DNA of 64,000 nucleotides from CAWKDC01 sp964383495 (GCA_964383495.1 CAYLHG010000001.1:62001-126000); one strand, 5' to 3'. Shown: positions 42,166 through 51,874, numbered from the stretch's first letter. The notes: generated by a model from the letters alone, not told the origin. Translations and numbers: made by a program.

Positions 42166-43431
42166 CTACGACGCCCCAAACGCATCTACCAATGTAGGCT
42201 CCTCGAACGCTCGTGGCTGATTGATCCGCTTACGTAATTTCCATAAACAAAACAATCCAGGGAAAGAGGTGAAAAAGGTGATTGTGAAATACGTGATCCA
42301 CCCATTATTTTCTACGATATAACCCGACACTGGCCCTAATAATTCTCTCGGTAAAGCAGAAAGCGCTGTCAATAATGCAAAATGAAATGCAGTGAAACGT
42401 GCATCACATAAACTCATTAACAATGAAAGAAATGCAGCTGTGCCTAACCCGCCACAAAAACTTTCAATCATCAAGGTAATGATCATGGCATACATTTGGT
42501 GCCCTACGTATGCCAGCCATAAAAACATCAAATTGGAAAAAGCTTGCGCAAACCCAAACAATAATAGTGCACGATATAATGATAACCGTGTCATTAAAGC
42601 GCCACCCACAAATAATCCAATAATCGTCGCTATTAATCCGCCTACTTTATTCACCGTCCCTACTTCTGTCAGCGTAAATTGTAATTCTCGTAATAAAAAA
42701 GGCGTTGTCATTTTAGCAATGAATGCATCACCAAATTTATACAGTACAATTAATGCAATGATCCATAATCCCATATCGCGCGTCACAAGATGTTTAACAG
42801 GCTCCCAAAACAAAGCGCGTATACTATGATCTTTTCGCGCAGGATGCTGCGGCTCTGTGGCCCATAATGTAGCAACCACCCCAATCAACATCAAAGATGC
42901 CATGATCCGGTACACGTTTACCCAGCCTATTTGATCCGCTAAAATCAATGCCACACCGGATGCTGTTAATAATGCAACCCGATAAGCAGCAACAAATATA
43001 GCAACCCCTAATCCTCGTTCATCTGCTGGCAAAATTTCTGCGCGAAACGCATCCACGGCGATATCTTGTGTGGCTGAAAAAATAGTAATGCATAAAGCCA
43101 ATATTGCTAAATAAAGCGGTTCAGAAATAGGGTTTCCAAACGACATCGCCAATAAAAAACCCACCATACATAATTGCGTTCCTAACATCCATGTGCGGCG
43201 CAAACCAAATGCAATATGACCAAAGCGATCTAAAAAAGGCGCCCATAAAAATTTCAATGTGTAAGGAAGACCAATTAATGAAAGCAAGCCAATTTCTTTA
43301 TAGCTCCGCCCAGCCATGGTAAACCATGCTTCCAACGTGCTGCCCGCAAGGCCAATGGGTAATCCTGATGAAAATCCTAACAAAAGAAGCAGAAAAAAAC
43401 GCTTATTGAGATAAGAATAAAAATTGCGCAT
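42166..43431 (-). CDS. ampG: AmpG-like muropeptide transporter (MFS)
   Basis: A major-facilitator protein that imports anhydro-muropeptides for cell-wall recycling. About 12 membrane helices are seen in 421 residues, with the AmpG signature LLLLGFSSGLPIGLAGSTL, GLPYTLKFLWAPFLDR and DIAVDAFRAEILP. I start at ATG 43431 (MRNFYSYLN), with AGGGGG 4 bases before; the longer frame uses a GTG inside sdaA. The start lies 9 bases after the sdaA stop, so the two are probably co-transcribed. Convergent with pyrC. Confidence 0.93.
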   Translation of the reverse strand: MRNFYSYLNKRFFLLLLLGFSSGLPIGLAGSTLEAWFTMAGRSYKEIGLLSLIGLPYTLKFLWAPFLDRFGHIAFGLRRTWMLGTQLCMVGFLLAMSFGNPISEPLYLAILALCITIFSATQDIAVDAFRAEILPADERGLGVAIFVAAYRVALLTASGVALILADQIGWVNVYRIMASLMLIGVVATLWATEPQHPARKDHSIRALFWEPVKHLVTRDMGLWIIALIVLYKFGDAFIAKMTTPFLLRELQFTLTEVGTVNKVGGLIATIIGLFVGGALMTRLSLYRALLLFGFAQAFSNLMFLWLAYVGHQMYAMIITLMIESFCGGLGTAAFLSLLMSLCDARFTAFHFALLTALSALPRELLGPVSGYIVENNGWITYFTITFFTSFPGLFCLWKLRKRINQPRAFEEPTLVDAFGAS

Positions 43432-43439
43432 AACGCCCC

Positions 43440-44795
43440 CTAGCACATCGGTTGGCTCACTGCCAACCCACCCAATGATGTTTCTTTAAACCGTGTAGAC
43501 ATGGATAACCCTGTTTCATACATTGCTTTAATCACAGTATCTAATGATACAGTATGTTGACCATCTTCTAATAGCGCTAATCGCGCCGCATTCACTGCTT
43601 GCACAGCACCCATCGCGTTGCGCTCTATGCATGGGATTTGAACTAAACCTGCAATGGGGTCACACGTCAATCCTAAGTGATGCTCCATACCCATCTCAGC
43701 GGCAGATTCAATTTGATAAATGTTGCCCCTCATGATAGCAGCCAAACCTGCTGCCGCCATAGAGCATGCAACACCCACTTCGCCTTGGCATCCCATTTCT
43801 GCAGCAGAAATGGAGGCGTTTTTTTTATATAAAATACCTATCGCTGCGCACGTTAATAAATAATCGATGATCACATCATCACTTTGTAGTGAACCAAACA
43901 TTACATGATATTTCATCACAGAGGGAATAATCCCCGCTGCGCCATTGGTGGGCGCAGTCACAATACGTTTGCCCGCTGCATTTTCTTCATTCACTGCCAT
44001 GGCAAACATACTTAACCAATCCATTTCTTTCGTTTCGCCTTTTTCTTGAAGTTTGAGCAATTGCTCGTATAATTTAGGGGCTCGCATGCGCACTTTCAGC
44101 CCACCCGGCAACGTTCCCGCGGGACGATGAATGCCACGCTCAATGCTTTCATTCATCACACGCCAAATATTGAGTAATTTTTGACGCACACTGGTTTCAT
44201 CTTGCCACGATTTTTCATTTTCCATCATGAGCTGCGCAATGGTTAAACTATGTTCTTCGCATAACGCCAATAAATGTTCGGCAGAGTGAAATGGGTAGGG
44301 ACATTCGCGCACAGCCATAGGAGTTGTACCAGACAACATCTCATGTGTGACAACAAACCCACCACCAATAGAATATTGAACACTTTCATGCAAACATTTT
44401 GCTTGCTGATCAAAAGCACAAAAACGCATACCATTGCTATGGTAAGGTAACACTTCGTGCGCATGCCAAATTAAATCACGCATGATATCGAATGCTATTT
44501 GTTGTTGCCCATTCAACGATAATATTGATGTCTCTATAATAGTATTAAAACGTGTGTCTACTGTTTCAGGGTCAATGGATTCTGGCAACTCGCCTTCTAA
44601 ACCCAGTAAAACCGCCACATTAGTGCCATGCCCTAAGCCTGTGAGTGCAAGTGAACCATATAATTCAATCGTGATACGAGCGGTTTTTTCCCCAGTAAGG
44701 GATTTTGCAAATGCGCATGCAGCGCGCATAGGGCCAACCGTGTGGGAGCTAGAAGGTCCTACCCCAATAGAAAAAAGTTCAAAGATGCTGATCAT
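43440..44795 (-). CDS. sdaA: L-serine dehydratase, iron-sulfur type
   Basis: Converts L-serine to pyruvate and ammonia using a [4Fe-4S] cluster. The 451 residues join both domains in one chain: the start ISIFELFSIGVGPSSSHTVGP, RIVTAPTNGAAGIIPSVMKYH, the cluster ligands in AEMGCQGEVGVACSMAAAG, and LTCDPIAGLVQIPCIERNAM. Length and order match SdaA/SdaB. AAGGAA lies 6 to 7 bases before the ATG. Its closeness to ampG suggests shared use in amino-acid and cell-wall nutrition. Confidence 0.97.
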   Translation of the reverse strand: MISIFELFSIGVGPSSSHTVGPMRAACAFAKSLTGEKTARITIELYGSLALTGLGHGTNVAVLLGLEGELPESIDPETVDTRFNTIIETSILSLNGQQQIAFDIMRDLIWHAHEVLPYHSNGMRFCAFDQQAKCLHESVQYSIGGGFVVTHEMLSGTTPMAVRECPYPFHSAEHLLALCEEHSLTIAQLMMENEKSWQDETSVRQKLLNIWRVMNESIERGIHRPAGTLPGGLKVRMRAPKLYEQLLKLQEKGETKEMDWLSMFAMAVNEENAAGKRIVTAPTNGAAGIIPSVMKYHVMFGSLQSDDVIIDYLLTCAAIGILYKKNASISAAEMGCQGEVGVACSMAAAGLAAIMRGNIYQIESAAEMGMEHHLGLTCDPIAGLVQIPCIERNAMGAVQAVNAARLALLEDGQHTVSLDTVIKAMYETGLSMSTRFKETSLGGLAVSQPMC

Positions 44796-44973
44796 ATGTT
44801 ATTCCTTTAAGCAATTATCATCATTTTAGGTAAGTCCTAATAGAGTATAATCATAAAACATATTTTTAAAGGATCTTGTGTAAACAAAACAATGTCTTTA
44901 TATTATAATTAAATGAAGCTAACCAACTCCGTGCTGTGTTTAAGGCAAGCTACTCTAAGAAAAGGAATGAATA

Positions 44974-45741
44974 ATGCCCAAAATAATGATGACATTAGGA
45001 CGAACGCAGCCTCCGCACAATGCTCACATCCGTATGCTAACGGATGCTTACTTCAAGCTCCAACCCGGAGATATGTTGCTCCATTTTATTGGCTCCTCCA
45101 ATGTTCCCTTAAGATTTGATGATAAAAACATTCTTTCTTTTGAAGAGAGGCAAGACATTCTCCTCTCCTGCCTTAAAGAAGAGGTTGCAAGGCGTGTGAA
45201 GCATGGAGCTAATGCGCCTCAAAATGTTATTGTTAACTTTATTCCTCTTCCTGATTATTCTGATAAAGAGGCTACATTTACTTCTACTGAACTGGCACAA
45301 AAAGAAAAATGCATTGAAAAAGCTAAAGCATTTTCTCACCCTCTGGGCTTGAATTACATTGCTTGGGGGATAAATGTATTAGATACATTGGCACAACATA
45401 TTCCTGCAGGCTCAAAAAATGTGGATGTTGTCTACGAAGTATGCAATAAAGATGCAGCCATTCAAGAATATGTAGATCTCTTAAAAAATCTAGCAACAGC
45501 ATTACACGCAACATTGCCTTTTACATTCAATGTATTGATTTGTCAACCAATGTTGTCTTATGATCAATCACCTATCAATGCAACAACGATGCGCAAGACA
45601 TTGCGGTCTCTCATAAAGACCGGGAAATCTCTAGAGGAAATCAAGATACAAGCCTGTGAACCTACATCGCCTTTATATGAAATGCCTATCTACGCTTTAG
45701 AAGTCACGTACCACGCTATGTGCCGTGAGTATTTTTACTAA
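44974..45741 (+). CDS. Nucleotidyltransferase resembling NMN adenylyltransferase
   Basis: A 255-residue protein with HxGH-type nucleotidyltransferase motifs. The first is MMTLGRTQPPHNAHIRMLT, where H-N-A-H replaces the usual H-x-G-H. Then FIGSSNVPLRFDDKNILSFEERQDIL resembles the GSA...NP(F/W)xxxER block of NadM/NadR-type NMN adenylyltransferases, and NATTMRKTLR resembles the SGTxxR motif. The likely reaction is transfer of an AMP or CMP group; NAD synthesis or salvage is a fair guess. No Nudix domain is present. AAGGAA lies 6 bases before the ATG. Longer frames reading in from 44913 are in another frame and not supported. Confidence 0.78.
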   Translation: MPKIMMTLGRTQPPHNAHIRMLTDAYFKLQPGDMLLHFIGSSNVPLRFDDKNILSFEERQDILLSCLKEEVARRVKHGANAPQNVIVNFIPLPDYSDKEATFTSTELAQKEKCIEKAKAFSHPLGLNYIAWGINVLDTLAQHIPAGSKNVDVVYEVCNKDAAIQEYVDLLKNLATALHATLPFTFNVLICQPMLSYDQSPINATTMRKTLRSLIKTGKSLEEIKIQACEPTSPLYEMPIYALEVTYHAMCREYFY

Positions 45742-45784
45742 AGTCATGTTAAAATTTGCCGATAAGTAGTGCAGGAGAGGAAAA

Positions 45785-46135
45785 ATGCGCAAATGCAATT
45801 ATATCATCATGTTGCCAGTAGTCACCGTGCTGCTCACAGCATGTATGTCTAAAAGCGGGCCCTACAGTACGCCCGGGTATTACCAGCCTGCGCAAGCTCA
45901 ATCCCCTTATATTGCAGCTGGGTTTAAAGATGATATGGGAAACTATCATCCTCCTACAGAACAATCTGGCGGCGTAACATACGGAAGATGGTACCGGCCT
46001 CAACCTGGCAACCCCAGCGATCCTAAAGCTCTCATGAGCCCTAACGCCACGCATGCTGCTAAGAATCCTCATACTTCTTATGATGTGGAGGTAGCTAATA
46101 TGGTTTCTGATGGGGATGACGGGACGGCACTATAA
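45785..46135 (+). CDS. Small lipoprotein of unknown function
   Basis: A 116-residue protein with a lipoprotein signal ending in LLTAC. The mature part is rich in Pro, Gly, Tyr and Asn (SGPYSTPGYYQPAQAQSPYI, GRWYRPQPGNPSDPKAL) and looks unfolded or extended. AGGAGAGG lies a few bases before the ATG. It is convergent with mlaA; a palindrome (46144-46187) follows its stop. It may be an outer-membrane linked protein; function unknown. Confidence 0.78.
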   Translation: MRKCNYIIMLPVVTVLLTACMSKSGPYSTPGYYQPAQAQSPYIAAGFKDDMGNYHPPTEQSGGVTYGRWYRPQPGNPSDPKALMSPNATHAAKNPHTSYDVEVANMVSDGDDGTAL

Positions 46136-46143
46136 GCGTTCCT

Positions 46144-46187
46144 AGAGCGCAAGCTTCTGGGTCAAGTCCAGGTAAGCATGCGCTCCT
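46144..46187. repeat. Interspersed palindrome between lipoprotein gene and mlaA
   Basis: AGAGCGCAAGCTTCTGGG and CCAGGTAAGCATGCGCTCCT arms form an imperfect hairpin between two convergent genes. It is a divergent member of the GGGCGCAT-type family and a probable bidirectional terminator. Confidence 0.6.
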
Positions 46188-46192
46188 GCCAC

Positions 46193-47005
46193 TTACTGCG
46201 TTTTGATGATAGGCTTGGGGTCGTTCGGACGCCAATCATCGAGACTTTCATCATCCCAATTTCCTGCCTCCGTCCCTTCCTCTGGGTGCAGCATATGCTG
46301 GATTTGAGCTTTACGACGCTGCAAATATAGATCACGTAAAAAAGTGTAAGGATCTTGCGCCGCATAATGAAAATAGTATTCGTCTTCTAATAAATTCGCA
46401 CGAATGTTTAATAAATCTATCACAAAAATAGCGTATCCAATATCATCCGGTATATACGGATAAGGGCTCAGCAAGAAAAAGTCTACCGCTAACCCAATAC
46501 CATCTCGCATGGTACTAGGTCCTAATAGAGGAATCATAATGAAAGGGGCTTCTCTCACTCCCCAACGCGCCAATGTTAAACCAAAGTCTGCACGCTGTTT
46601 CTCAAGCCCTGCTTTGCTTGCAATGTCAAATATACCACCCACACCTGCTGTGGAGTTCATTAAAAAACGCACACTCACCTGGATGGCATCTTCAATTTCT
46701 AACTGCAATACTTTATTTGCAGCAATCGTAATATCATCAATATTAGCAAAAAAGTTGGTTACACCTGTTCGAACTACAGAAGGCAATATCATACGGTAGC
46801 CTATCGCCAATGGCTTCACCGCGATGGTATCAACAAACCGGTTAAATGCAAAAATAGGTCTATTGACAGATTCGAAAGGATCATCTGGATGCTTTTCTGC
46901 AACTCGCTTCGTTGCACATGAAGATAAAAAAGGTAACAAAAGGATCATACAAACCATACGAAAAAACCGCCGTGATTTGTTATGCGTGTCATTAAAATAG
47001 TTCAC
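46193..47005 (-). CDS. mlaA: Outer-membrane lipoprotein MlaA (VacJ)
   Basis: MlaA removes misplaced phospholipids from the outer leaflet and passes them to the Mla pathway. About 270 residues with a lipoprotein signal ending in LSSC, then the family blocks DPFESVNRPIFAFN, NFFANIDDITIAANKVLQ, DFGLTLARWGV and PFIMIPLLGPSTMRDGIG. I choose the GTG at 47005, with GGGG 7 bases upstream; a TTG lies just before it. The remaining mla genes are not in the window. A charged C-terminal tail ends in PNDPKPIIKTQ. Confidence 0.95.
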   Translation of the reverse strand: MNYFNDTHNKSRRFFRMVCMILLLPFLSSCATKRVAEKHPDDPFESVNRPIFAFNRFVDTIAVKPLAIGYRMILPSVVRTGVTNFFANIDDITIAANKVLQLEIEDAIQVSVRFLMNSTAGVGGIFDIASKAGLEKQRADFGLTLARWGVREAPFIMIPLLGPSTMRDGIGLAVDFFLLSPYPYIPDDIGYAIFVIDLLNIRANLLEDEYYFHYAAQDPYTFLRDLYLQRRKAQIQHMLHPEEGTEAGNWDDESLDDWRPNDPKPIIKTQ

Positions 47006-47083
47006 CAATAAACCCCATTTTCAGTGTGATCTCAACGAGTGCTCAATAGTAAATGTTCAATACTGCTCTGGGAACACGATATA

Positions 47084-47116
47084 TTGCCACGTCCCGGTTT
47101 GACCCGGGTGTGGCAA
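47084..47116 (-). terminator. Hairpin past the porin gene
   Basis: TTGCCAC (47084-47090) and GTGGCAA (47110-47116) pair around a CCCGG...CCGGG inner stem. It lies 18 bases past the porin stop. The T-run is poor, but the position and stem strength fit a terminator. The CCCGGGTCAA centre resembles the inner part of the interspersed palindrome family. Confidence 0.55.
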
Positions 47117-47133
47117 ACACTCTCATAGAATCT

Positions 47134-48357
47134 TTAGAAGTCAACTTGTGCACGAATGCCCATGCCCTTAACGTGCGCATCGCTCACACCTTCGGTAGAG
47201 TAATCCGTCCAAGCATAGCTGAAGTTACCTTGTACTTTCACGTTCTCAATAATGTACCAATTAATGCCTAGCGCCCAATCTTGTTGTACACCACGTTTGT
47301 CATTTGGAGCATAACCTTCGCTAGGATTGTCAGATAGATCCGTACGCCCATAACGTGCTGCTACTTCCCAGGCACCGTAATCATTGTTAACACTTTTTAC
47401 ATTACCAATAGTACCACTGTATGTATCATAACTGCGTGATTCGCCCGTCAATACATAGGATGCTTCCGCATACCAGCCCCAAAAATCCAAAGAGCTTACA
47501 TTGCTAGCACCTGTCCAAAAATTTTGCATGTATTCTGCTTGTACCGTTAATGGACCATACAGATCAGCTACTTCAACACCCCAAACTGTTACCGTGCTTA
47601 CATCACCCATGGTCGGCGTTACCGTGCTGACTAGAATATTATCGCGGTTACTATCTGCTTCTCTACCCAATAAACCTGGCGTAGTTACCAAAGCATTTAA
47701 TGTTTCTTCATCTCCGACACCTTCAAAGCGTGCAGAAGTGCCTAAATGGAAAACATCTCCTAAACCTAATTGAGGGCGTAATACGCCACGGCCGGCAATT
47801 CCCCATTGATCTTTGCTGTTTCCGACTTCATTATCACGCGTACGTATTTGAACTAGCTCTTCTTCGTAAATACCTTCGGGTGCGTAGAAAGCAGTCTGAT
47901 AGCTCACCATATCCTGATATGCTAAACCATCTGCATATAATCCTAAACTTTTATGAGGCTGCAACGCAGTAACAACAGAAGCATATTCCATAAAGGTATT
48001 GTAAGTGTAACTGGACCAATAATTTAAACCTTGTGGAACATCAATGTAGCCCATGGCTAACCAGAAATATTCAAAACCGTTATAACCAATCCAAGAGGCG
48101 TTCAATAAATTGTAACGCGCATCATACCCTAGTTGATAGCTCCACTCTTTAGGTAGATCACCTTTCACCCATACATCTGCACGGCGAACATCTCCACTTG
48201 AACGCGAAACATCAGCTGTGTCGCCTGCAAAATTGATGTAATCAAACTGCAATAAGCCACCCACAACAGCTGAGCCCATTGGAATAGCGTAAGCAGAGAA
48301 TGCTAAACCAACGCCAGCACAAGAAACACCGAGGGTTCGTAAAGATAATTTTCGCAT
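47134..48357 (-). CDS. OprP/OprO-type porin, Coxiella P1-like
   Basis: A 407-residue outer-membrane beta-barrel protein. It has a signal peptide (GVGLAFSAYA end) and alternating polar/aromatic strands ending in a terminal Phe (GIRAQVDF), as in porins. The start of the mature part, GGLLQFDYINFAGDT then RADVWVKGDLPKEWSYQLGYD, matches phosphate-selective porins O and P and the Coxiella P1 group. AGGAG lies 6 bases before the ATG. It probably allows small anions or solutes through the outer membrane; the exact solute cannot be told from sequence. Confidence 0.88.
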   Translation of the reverse strand: MRKLSLRTLGVSCAGVGLAFSAYAIPMGSAVVGGLLQFDYINFAGDTADVSRSSGDVRRADVWVKGDLPKEWSYQLGYDARYNLLNASWIGYNGFEYFWLAMGYIDVPQGLNYWSSYTYNTFMEYASVVTALQPHKSLGLYADGLAYQDMVSYQTAFYAPEGIYEEELVQIRTRDNEVGNSKDQWGIAGRGVLRPQLGLGDVFHLGTSARFEGVGDEETLNALVTTPGLLGREADSNRDNILVSTVTPTMGDVSTVTVWGVEVADLYGPLTVQAEYMQNFWTGASNVSSLDFWGWYAEASYVLTGESRSYDTYSGTIGNVKSVNNDYGAWEVAARYGRTDLSDNPSEGYAPNDKRGVQQDWALGINWYIIENVKVQGNFSYAWTDYSTEGVSDAHVKGMGIRAQVDF

Positions 48358-48436
48358 GCAACACTCCTAGTGGTAAAATTTTCTCCAGGAGCTATCTTTA
48401 CAGGTTTTTTTTTAAAAAGCAACAGGCACAATCGCT

Positions 48437-49183
48437 TTATTTATCTTTTTCATTCAACATTTCGTTTAACACTTTCATGTCTTCATCATTAAAGCGAACA
48501 AACTTTCCTTTCTTTAAACGCGGCGGTAATACGAATGCACCAAAACGAACACGGATAAGCCGGCTTACCGTTACACCCTGTGATTCCCATAGCCGGCGCA
48601 CTTCACGATGACGTCCTCGATTCAACACCACATGATACCAATGATTACGGCCGTCGCCGCCTGCGTCTCTAATATATGTAAACTTTGAAAAACCATCTTC
48701 TAACTCAACGCCCTCTACTAAGCGCTTCAATATTTCACTTGTTACTTCACCATAAATACGCACAGCATATTCACGTTCAATATTTGCAGAAGGATGCATT
48801 AAACGATTTGCTAACTCACCACTGTTAGTGAACAATAATACCCCAGAAGTGTTGATATCCAATCTCCCTACCATCACCCAACGGCCTGTACGCAGACGGG
48901 GCAAATCATCAAATACTGTTTGTCTTCCTTGCTCATCCTTACGAGTGGAAACAATCCCCTCTGGCTTGTGATACATGATCACTTCTGTATCGTCCACATC
49001 GGTACGCGCCTCAAGGCGAATAGGTTTCCCATTGATGGCTATTTTTTCTTCACCTGTGACACGTTGCCCTAAATGTGCGCGCTCACGATTGACTGTAATC
49101 AGCCCTGCTTCGATCATACGTTCAATTTCACGGCGAGAAGCAATGCCTGCATCTGCAAGCAATTTTTGAAGTTTTTGAGTCAT
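48437..49183 (-). CDS. rluB: 23S rRNA pseudouridine synthase RluB
   Basis: Converts a uridine of 23S rRNA (U2605 in E. coli) to pseudouridine. The 248 residues show the S4 RNA-binding domain (KLQKLLADAGIASRREIERM) and the RsuA-family catalytic block VGRLDINTSGVLLFTNSGEL with the catalytic Asp. The C-terminus is shorter than in enteric RluB. AAGGTGG lies 7 bases before the ATG. It lies downstream of scpB in the conserved scpA-scpB-rluB order. Confidence 0.95.
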   Translation of the reverse strand: MTQKLQKLLADAGIASRREIERMIEAGLITVNRERAHLGQRVTGEEKIAINGKPIRLEARTDVDDTEVIMYHKPEGIVSTRKDEQGRQTVFDDLPRLRTGRWVMVGRLDINTSGVLLFTNSGELANRLMHPSANIEREYAVRIYGEVTSEILKRLVEGVELEDGFSKFTYIRDAGGDGRNHWYHVVLNRGRHREVRRLWESQGVTVSRLIRVRFGAFVLPPRLKKGKFVRFNDEDMKVLNEMLNEKDK

Positions 49184-49212
49184 GAATTTACCACCTTACG
49201 ACTAATACTTTA

Positions 49213-49848
49213 TTACGTTTTTTCTTCAGTTTGTGTTTGTTCGGCCACAGGAACATCTGTGTCTACATTTTCTGCTGCAGCGATTTCTAATTGCTGCTCC
49301 AATTGCATCGCTGCTTCATCTAAATTTTGCACTTCAGATAACGGCGGCAATGCATTTAAACTTTCTAAATTAAAATAGGATAGAAAAGATTTTGTTGTTG
49401 CTAATAATTCAGGGCGCCCCGGCACATCTTTATGCCCAACAATGCGAATCCAACCACGCTCTTGCAATGTTTTCAACACATTAGGGTTGACTGCCACGCC
49501 GCGAATAGATTCAATTTCTCCGCGCGTGACAGGTTGACGATAAGCAATAATAGCTAACGTTTCTAAAAAAGCCCTTGTATATTTCTGCGGCTTCTCTTCC
49601 CACAAGCGGCTCACCCATGGCGCGTAATCTGGGCATACTCTAAATACATAACCTTCTGCCAAAGATAATAAACGCACGCCTCGTGATTGATATTCACGTA
49701 CCAAATTATCTAACGCTGTTTTAATTTCTGAAGGCGCAGGGCGTTCATGCTCCTCAAATAATGTAAGCATGTATTGCGCCGTTAAAGGTTTATCTGCTGC
49801 AAATAATGCAGCTTCTAAAATAAATTGAATTGCTTCTGCTGTTAACAT
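49213..49848 (-). CDS. scpB: Segregation and condensation protein ScpB
   Basis: ScpB partners ScpA and SMC in chromosome condensation. The 211 residues show two winged-helix parts with the conserved block RAFLETLAIIAYRQPVTRGEIESIRGV and the following GRPELLATTKSFLSYFNL. The tail is acidic and variable. GAGGG lies 6 bases before the ATG, and the start overlaps the scpA end by 7 bases. Chromosome partners SMC and MukB are not in this window. Confidence 0.96.
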   Translation of the reverse strand: MLTAEAIQFILEAALFAADKPLTAQYMLTLFEEHERPAPSEIKTALDNLVREYQSRGVRLLSLAEGYVFRVCPDYAPWVSRLWEEKPQKYTRAFLETLAIIAYRQPVTRGEIESIRGVAVNPNVLKTLQERGWIRIVGHKDVPGRPELLATTKSFLSYFNLESLNALPPLSEVQNLDEAAMQLEQQLEIAAAENVDTDVPVAEQTQTEEKT

Positions 49849-50651
49849 GCAATCGCCCTCACATGAATAGGCCCAAAAGGTTCTGCTTGAACCAACTCTA
49901 ACATTGATTCTCGCAACAATTCTAATAACGCGAGAAAAGTGACAATCACACCTAAACGCCCCGTATCGGGACGGAAAAGTTTTTCAAAAGGTGTAAAATC
50001 TTGTGTATTCACAGTATCTAATACAAACGCCATGGCTTCTCGCACGGTTAATGTCTCAAATTGAACATGATGCTGGCTGCTCATATCAGCACGTTTTAAC
50101 ACATCACTCAAAGCCAATAACAATTCTTGCAACATCACAGGAGGATGCTGTTTTTTAGCAGCATACTCAGGCATCGTGGCGTTGACTTCAAACGTATCAC
50201 GCTCAAGCCGCGGCAAATCATCTAAGTCTTGCGCGGCTTGTTTGAATTGCTCATAGATCTGCAAGCGACGAATCAATTCGGCGCGAGGATCTTCCACTTC
50301 TTCTTCCATCTCAGCACTACGTGGCAACAACATGCGTGATTTGATTTCAGCCAAGGTTGCTGCCATCACCAAATACTCACCGGCTAATTCTAATTGAAAA
50401 GTTTGCATCATCTCTACATATTGAAGATATTGCGCTGTTACTTGTGCAATCGGAATATCCAAAATATCTAAATTATGTTTGCGTATCAAATACAACAATA
50501 AGTCTAATGGGCCTTCAAAGGTTTCTAAAAATACTTCCAAAGCATCAGGCGGAATATAAAGATCTTTGGGAAGATCCATAAAAAGCTGCCCTTTCACACG
50601 CACGTGAAATTCGGCCATTGGGTTGAGTTCTATTTCAGTTGCTTCAATCAT
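49842..50651 (-). CDS. scpA: Segregation and condensation protein ScpA
   Basis: The kleisin that bridges SMC heads. The 269 residues show the N-terminal LETFEGPLDLLLYLIRKHNLDILDI signature and the AGEYLVMAATLAEIKSRMLLP helix. The C-terminal winged helix follows VTFLALLELLRE. It is preceded by trpS and overlaps scpB. The start at 50651 gives an N-terminal extension of about 35 residues before the signature; ATG 50618 (MAEFHVRV) is an alternative. Confidence 0.96.
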   Translation of the reverse strand: MIEATEIELNPMAEFHVRVKGQLFMDLPKDLYIPPDALEVFLETFEGPLDLLLYLIRKHNLDILDIPIAQVTAQYLQYVEMMQTFQLELAGEYLVMAATLAEIKSRMLLPRSAEMEEEVEDPRAELIRRLQIYEQFKQAAQDLDDLPRLERDTFEVNATMPEYAAKKQHPPVMLQELLLALSDVLKRADMSSQHHVQFETLTVREAMAFVLDTVNTQDFTPFEKLFRPDTGRLGVIVTFLALLELLRESMLELVQAEPFGPIHVRAIAC

Positions 50652-50665
50652 AACATCCAGTATAG

Positions 50666-51874
50666 CTAAAATGATGAATAATGAAGCCCGATTGCTTCAT
50701 TTACTTCTTTTAAAGTTTCTTGCGCCAAACTACGTGCTGAGGCAGTTCCTTCACTTAAGATTTTTTTCAGCAAAGTAGGATCTTGCTCAAACGCGGCACG
50801 CCTTGCTTGAATAGGCGCTAGTTCTTCATTAATGGCATTGATAACAGGCCCTTTACATTCTAGACACCCAATGCCGGCCGAGGTGCAACCTTTTTGTACC
50901 CACGCTTGCGTTTTTTCATCTGAATATACTTGATGAAAAGCCCATACAGGACATTTTTCAGGTGTACCAGGGTCGCTGCGGCGTACACGAGCAGGGTCTG
51001 TTGGCATAGTTTTTACTTTCTGAGTCACTTCTTCAGGTGTGGCTTTTAAAGAAATCGTATTGTGATATGATTTTGACATTTTTTGCCCATCTAGCCCGGG
51101 CATTTTGGGAGCTTTGGTTAATAATACCTCTGGTTCAATCAAAATGATTTTACCCGTCCCTTCTAAATGGCCTAATAAACGTTCTCGGTCAGCCACACTT
51201 AATCCGGCGCTTTCCTGCACAATGGCAATCCCTTCCGCACGTGCTGCTGCGTCTCCTCGCTCTTGAAAGGCTTTACAGCAATCTTCGTAGACTTTGGCCT
51301 GTCTTTTGCCCAGCTTTTGAATGGCAGAGCGTACTTTTTCCTCAAAATCCTTATCTTTTCCATAGAGATGGTTAAAGCGGCGGGCCATTTCACGCGCAAA
51401 TTCTATATGTGGCGCTTGATCTTCCCCTACAGGCACTGCATTAGCCCGATAAATTAAAATATCTGCAGCTTGAAGCGCAGGATAGCCTAAAAACCCGTAA
51501 GTAGATAAATCCTTATCCTGTAATTTTTGCTGCTGATCTTTATAAGTAGGCATGCGCTCTAGCCAAGATAGGGGGGTTATCATCGACAGTAATAAATGAA
51601 GCACAGCATGCTCTGGGATGTACGATTGAATGGCAATGTGGCTTTTTTGAGGGTCTATCCCTACAGATAGCCAAGTTATCACCATGTCTCTAATAATAGG
51701 CTCTAACGCTAAATGGCTGGCATAATGGGTGGTAAGCGCATGCCAATCTGCGGCAAAAAACACACATTCGTACTCTTCTTGTAGTTTTAACCAGTTCTTA
51801 AGCACCCCATGAAGGTGACCAAGGTGCATATCCCCTGTTGCGCGCATGCCTGATAGTACACGTGTTTTTTGCAT
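50666..51874 (-). CDS. trpS: Tryptophan--tRNA ligase
   Basis: A class I synthetase of 402 residues. The HIGH motif is GDMHLGHLHGVLK, and the KMSKS motif is DGQKMSKSYHNTI. Compared with the ~334-residue E. coli enzyme, it has an insertion of about 70 residues before KMSKS (near 175-240), as in the longer TrpRS group of Legionella and Pseudomonas. A CLECK motif near the C-terminus may be a metal site. GAGGA lies 7 bases before the ATG. It precedes scpA, with which it is likely co-transcribed. Confidence 0.96.
   Translation of the reverse strand: MQKTRVLSGMRATGDMHLGHLHGVLKNWLKLQEEYECVFFAADWHALTTHYASHLALEPIIRDMVITWLSVGIDPQKSHIAIQSYIPEHAVLHLLLSMITPLSWLERMPTYKDQQQKLQDKDLSTYGFLGYPALQAADILIYRANAVPVGEDQAPHIEFAREMARRFNHLYGKDKDFEEKVRSAIQKLGKRQAKVYEDCCKAFQERGDAAARAEGIAIVQESAGLSVADRERLLGHLEGTGKIILIEPEVLLTKAPKMPGLDGQKMSKSYHNTISLKATPEEVTQKVKTMPTDPARVRRSDPGTPEKCPVWAFHQVYSDEKTQAWVQKGCTSAGIGCLECKGPVINAINEELAPIQARRAAFEQDPTLLKKILSEGTASARSLAQETLKEVNEAIGLHYSSF

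Noticed and set aside
48975..49378. Plus-strand frames across rluB and scpB
   Set aside because: Antisense to two conserved genes with good starts.
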